Positions 61,641-64,000 of a stretch of DNA of 64,000 nt are shown one piece after another. The notes under the pieces were generated by a model. It made no database searches. It was given only the letters and a program-made list of their open reading frames with translations, and was not told the DNA's origin. Made by a program: the position numbers and the translations under genes. Origin of the DNA: Planctomycetota bacterium (GTDB taxonomy: Bacteria; Planctomycetota; UBA1135; GCA-002686595); contig JACKHT010000005.1 of NCBI GenBank assembly GCA_020638855.1, positions 1 through 64,000 of the forward strand. Reading direction: 5' to 3'. Numbering within the stretch: the first letter of the stretch is position 1; each line of letters opens with the position of its first letter.

Positions 61641-64000
61641 ATGCCCCCCGCCCGTCAAGACAAGAATTCCCTGCCCTTCGGCGCCATCCCCGACCCGGCG
61701 CCGAACCGCAAGCCCCGCGCCCAGGCGGGCAAGCCCAAGGCCCCCCAGCCCAGCCCGCAGAGCGCAAGCCCCCTTTCGGAAGGCAAACCCAAGCCCGAAG
61801 GCGATCCCAAGCGCGAACGCCGCCCGCGGATCCGCCGCGCCCAGTCCGAACCCGAGGAGCCTCGCGTCCCCGCGCAGGAATCGGTGGCGCAAGCGCGCGC
61901 GGAGCGCGCCGAGGCACGCGCGCGCACCGAGCGCGAACCGCAGGCTCCCGCCCCCACCAAGGCCCCGTCGGAGCCCGCCGCACCGATCCCCACCGAGTAC
62001 GGCCCCAAGGGCCGCATCATCAAGTGGAAGCAGTTCACGCTCTCGCCCTTCCAGATCCAATCGGTCGACGCGGTGCGCCAAGGGCACAACGTGCTCGTGG
62101 CGGCGCCGACGGGGGCGGGCAAGACGCTGGTCGCGGAGTACGCCATCGAAGATGCGGTCCAGCGCGGCAAACGCTGCATCTACACCTCCCCGATCAAGGC
62201 CCTTTCGAGCCAAAAGTACCGCGATTTCAAGGCTGACCCCAACATCGACGTGGGGATCATGACCGGCGACGTGACGCTCAACCCCAACGCCCAGGTTTTG
62301 GTCATGACCACCGAAATCCTGCGCAACGCGATCTTTGAGAACACGGGCATGCTGCAGGGCGTCGAGTTCGTGATCTTCGACGAGATCCACTACATGGACG
62401 ACCTCGAGCGCGGCACCGTGTGGGAGGAGAGCCTGATCTTCTTGCCGCGCGAAGTGCGCCTGATCTGCCTTTCGGCCACGGTTTCCAACGTTTTGGAGCT
62501 GGGCAACTGGTTGACCGAAATCCGCGATCAAGAGACCGTGATCGTGCAGGAAGCCAGCCGCCCGGTGCCTCTTTCGCACTGGGTTTGGACCGAGGAATCG
62601 GGCGTTTTCGACCCGAGCAAGCTCAACTTCCAGCGCAAGCGCGCCGAGCAGATCGTCCAGGAACAGAAGAAGCGCAAGTCGTTCAAGCCGCGCGGGCGCC
62701 GCGACCGCCGCGGGGGACGCAGCGGGCGCGTGTTTTCTCCGCCGCCCGATCCGACCTCGCTGCTCCTGGAGCTGGCCGAGAAGAACCTCTTGCCGGCGCT
62801 CGTGTTTTCGTTCAGCCGCAAGGATTGCGAACGCTTGGCGCGCCGCTGCCAGAAGCTGACCGACTCGTTCCGGCTGCTTTCGCGCGAGGAACAGCGGCGC
62901 ATGGAAGACTTGCAAGAGGAATTGATCGAGCTCTTCCAGCTGAATCGCGGCATGCTGCGTGGCGAGATCATGGCCATGGCCCGCGAGGGCGTGGGCTACC
63001 ACCACGCCGGCATGCTGCCCGTGCACAAGGAACTGGTCGAGCGCATGTTCACCCACGGACTGCTCAAGCTCTTGTTCACCACCGAAACCTTTGCCTTGGG
63101 CATCAACATGCCCGCGCGCAGCGTGGTGTTCAACGGGCTCAAGAAGTACGACGGGGTCAACTTTGACTGGTTGCGCACCCGCGACTACATGCAAATGGCG
63201 GGTCGCGCCGGCCGCCAGGGCATCGATGAAAAGGGCTTTGTGTACTGCATCCAAAGCCCCAGCGACCTGATCGAAGCGCCGCTCGAGCGGCTGTTCGCGG
63301 GCAAACCCGAACCGGTCACCAGCCGTTTCCGGCTGTCGTACGCCAGCCTGCTGCACCTGATCGAACACCTCGGACGCGAACGGCTGTTCGAGGCTTGGGA
63401 GAAGTCGTTCCACTACTGGCAGACCCGCGACAAGAACAAAAAAGTCCAGGAACGCCAGCGGCGTCAGCAGCGGCGGCTGGTTGAGAGCCACCTGAGCTTC
63501 CTCGAAGCCATCGGCTACATCGAAAACGACCTGGTCACCCCGCGCGGGCGACTCGCGCGGCAGATCAACGGCTACGAGATCCAAGCCACCGAATTGATCT
63601 TCCACGGCACCCTCGACGCCCTCTCGGCGCGGTCCTTGGCCATGACCGCGGTGGCGCTGATCTTCGAAGAAAGGCGCCGTTTCGGGGCCCCGACCCGCAG
63701 CCGCAACCCCTATCAAGAGGATCAGCGGCTGGTCAGCAACGCCCTGCGCGACGCCTTCCAAAAGGAAGCCCAGTACGGCATCGAGCCCGGCATGAAGCGC
63801 CCCGATTGGGGTCTCACCCCGGCCGTCATGGCCTGGTACGGCGGCGGCACGCTCGAGGACGTGGAGGAAACCACCGAGGCCACCCTCGGGGACGTCTGCC
63901 GGGTCTTCCGCATGGCCATCCAGCTTTTGCGCAACCTGCGGCGGGCGATCGACGATCCCAAGTGGGACCTGTCGGACCGCCTGGAGGAGGCGCTGGTCAC
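61641..64000 (+). CDS. Ski2-like DExH RNA helicase, 3' end beyond the window
   Basis: 786 codons are present and the frame is still open at the right edge. The first ~130 residues are Pro/Lys/Arg/Ala-rich and disordered (RKPRAQAGKPKAPQPSPQS). Then come helicase motifs: Q-motif region LSPFQIQSVDAVRQGHN, motif I AAPTGAGKTLVAEYA, Ia SPIKALSSQKYRDF, motif II FDEIHYMDD (DEIH), motif III LSATVSN, motif IV region ALVFSFSRKDCERLARRC, motif V TETFALGINMPARSVVF, and motif VI QMAGRAGRQGID. This order is that of Mtr4/Ski2/HelY-type RNA helicases. A basic loop (RKSFKPRGRRDRRGGRSGR) between the two RecA domains is notable. The C-terminal DSHCT-type part would follow outside the window. ATG at 61641 is the first in frame. 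Confidence 0.9.
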   Translation, partial: MPPARQDKNSLPFGAIPDPAPNRKPRAQAGKPKAPQPSPQSASPLSEGKPKPEGDPKRERRPRIRRAQSEPEEPRVPAQESVAQARAERAEARARTEREPQAPAPTKAPSEPAAPIPTEYGPKGRIIKWKQFTLSPFQIQSVDAVRQGHNVLVAAPTGAGKTLVAEYAIEDAVQRGKRCIYTSPIKALSSQKYRDFKADPNIDVGIMTGDVTLNPNAQVLVMTTEILRNAIFENTGMLQGVEFVIFDEIHYMDDLERGTVWEESLIFLPREVRLICLSATVSNVLELGNWLTEIRDQETVIVQEASRPVPLSHWVWTEESGVFDPSKLNFQRKRAEQIVQEQKKRKSFKPRGRRDRRGGRSGRVFSPPPDPTSLLLELAEKNLLPALVFSFSRKDCERLARRCQKLTDSFRLLSREEQRRMEDLQEELIELFQLNRGMLRGEIMAMAREGVGYHHAGMLPVHKELVERMFTHGLLKLLFTTETFALGINMPARSVVFNGLKKYDGVNFDWLRTRDYMQMAGRAGRQGIDEKGFVYCIQSPSDLIEAPLERLFAGKPEPVTSRFRLSYASLLHLIEHLGRERLFEAWEKSFHYWQTRDKNKKVQERQRRQQRRLVESHLSFLEAIGYIENDLVTPRGRLARQINGYEIQATELIFHGTLDALSARSLAMTAVALIFEERRRFGAPTRSRNPYQEDQRLVSNALRDAFQKEAQYGIEPGMKRPDWGLTPAVMAWYGGGTLEDVEETTEATLGDVCRVFRMAIQLLRNLRRAIDDPKWDLSDRLEEALV

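Noticed and set aside
61557..63761. A 734-codon minus-strand open frame across the helicase region
   Set aside because: The plus strand encodes all helicase motifs in order. The antisense frame has no domain pattern and is a by-product of high GC.

Overview
The window is GC-rich, densely packed chromosomal DNA and reads as a member of the Planctomycetota. Several features point there: a secreted LamG protein whose C-terminal module (starting near FCDPA and ending GSTWYFQLWH...VTF) I know from planctomycete secretomes; an ECF sigma factor next to a membrane-anchored Ser/Thr kinase with a formylglycine-enzyme-like tail; a TPR protein carrying RNA polymerase alpha-CTD-like domains; and a Ski2-like helicase. 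Shine-Dalgarno sequences are rare. Several genes instead have a -10-like hexamer 6-7 nt before the ATG, which suggests leaderless mRNAs. No rRNA, tRNA, CRISPR array or insertion sequence was recognised. The species cannot be fixed from the sequence alone.

Layout. 0.1-3.7 kb: a small DoxX-like membrane protein, a GT39-type membrane glycosyltransferase and a secreted LamG protein. 3.8-13.1 kb: one tightly coupled minus-strand arginine operon, argR-argG-(P-loop protein)-argC-argD-argF'-argB-argE-argH, with a paired ARG-box operator/promoter directly before argR. Gene order and the style of ArgG, ArgF' and ArgH resemble the Bacteroidetes pathway, which uses N-succinylated intermediates. No enzyme for the first acylation step is present, and an uncharacterised P-loop protein sits inside the operon. 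13.3-22.3 kb: a lipoprotein of the sulfatase fold, a peptidoglycan amidase, a PhnA-like zinc-ribbon protein, a beta carbonic anhydrase, a possibly broken secreted protein, a lipoprotein, a sirtuin-DUF952 fusion and an acyltransferase-3 membrane protein. 22.5-26.9 kb: an RND efflux pair. 27.3-31.3 kb: tig, clpP and clpX, each followed by a strong hairpin. 31.5-38.1 kb: a five-gene oligopeptide ABC transporter (YejABEF/Opp type) whose first permease carries an extra barrel-sandwich-like loop domain. 38.1-50.3 kb: a methyltransferase, murA, the TPR/alpha-CTD protein, ruvA, an SGNH hydrolase, an MFS transporter, a large lipoprotein with HEEGH, ribD and mdh.

50.5-54.2 kb is the only obviously decayed stretch: two tandem, heavily frameshifted copies of a gene for a secreted FG-GAP-type protein with the same C-terminal module as the LamG protein. 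It borders a minus-strand operon (59.8-54.7 kb) of ECF sigma factor, kinase/FGE-like protein and two proteins I do not recognise. The window closes with an FtsQ-like divisome protein, a small unknown gene and a Ski2-like RNA helicase that runs off the right edge.

A recurring oddity is a set of short tandem repeats (12-18 bp units) placed almost only at gene edges and in spacers. One set creates stop codons in all three frames behind the SGNH hydrolase gene; another adds pentapeptide repeats to the N-terminus of ArgG.
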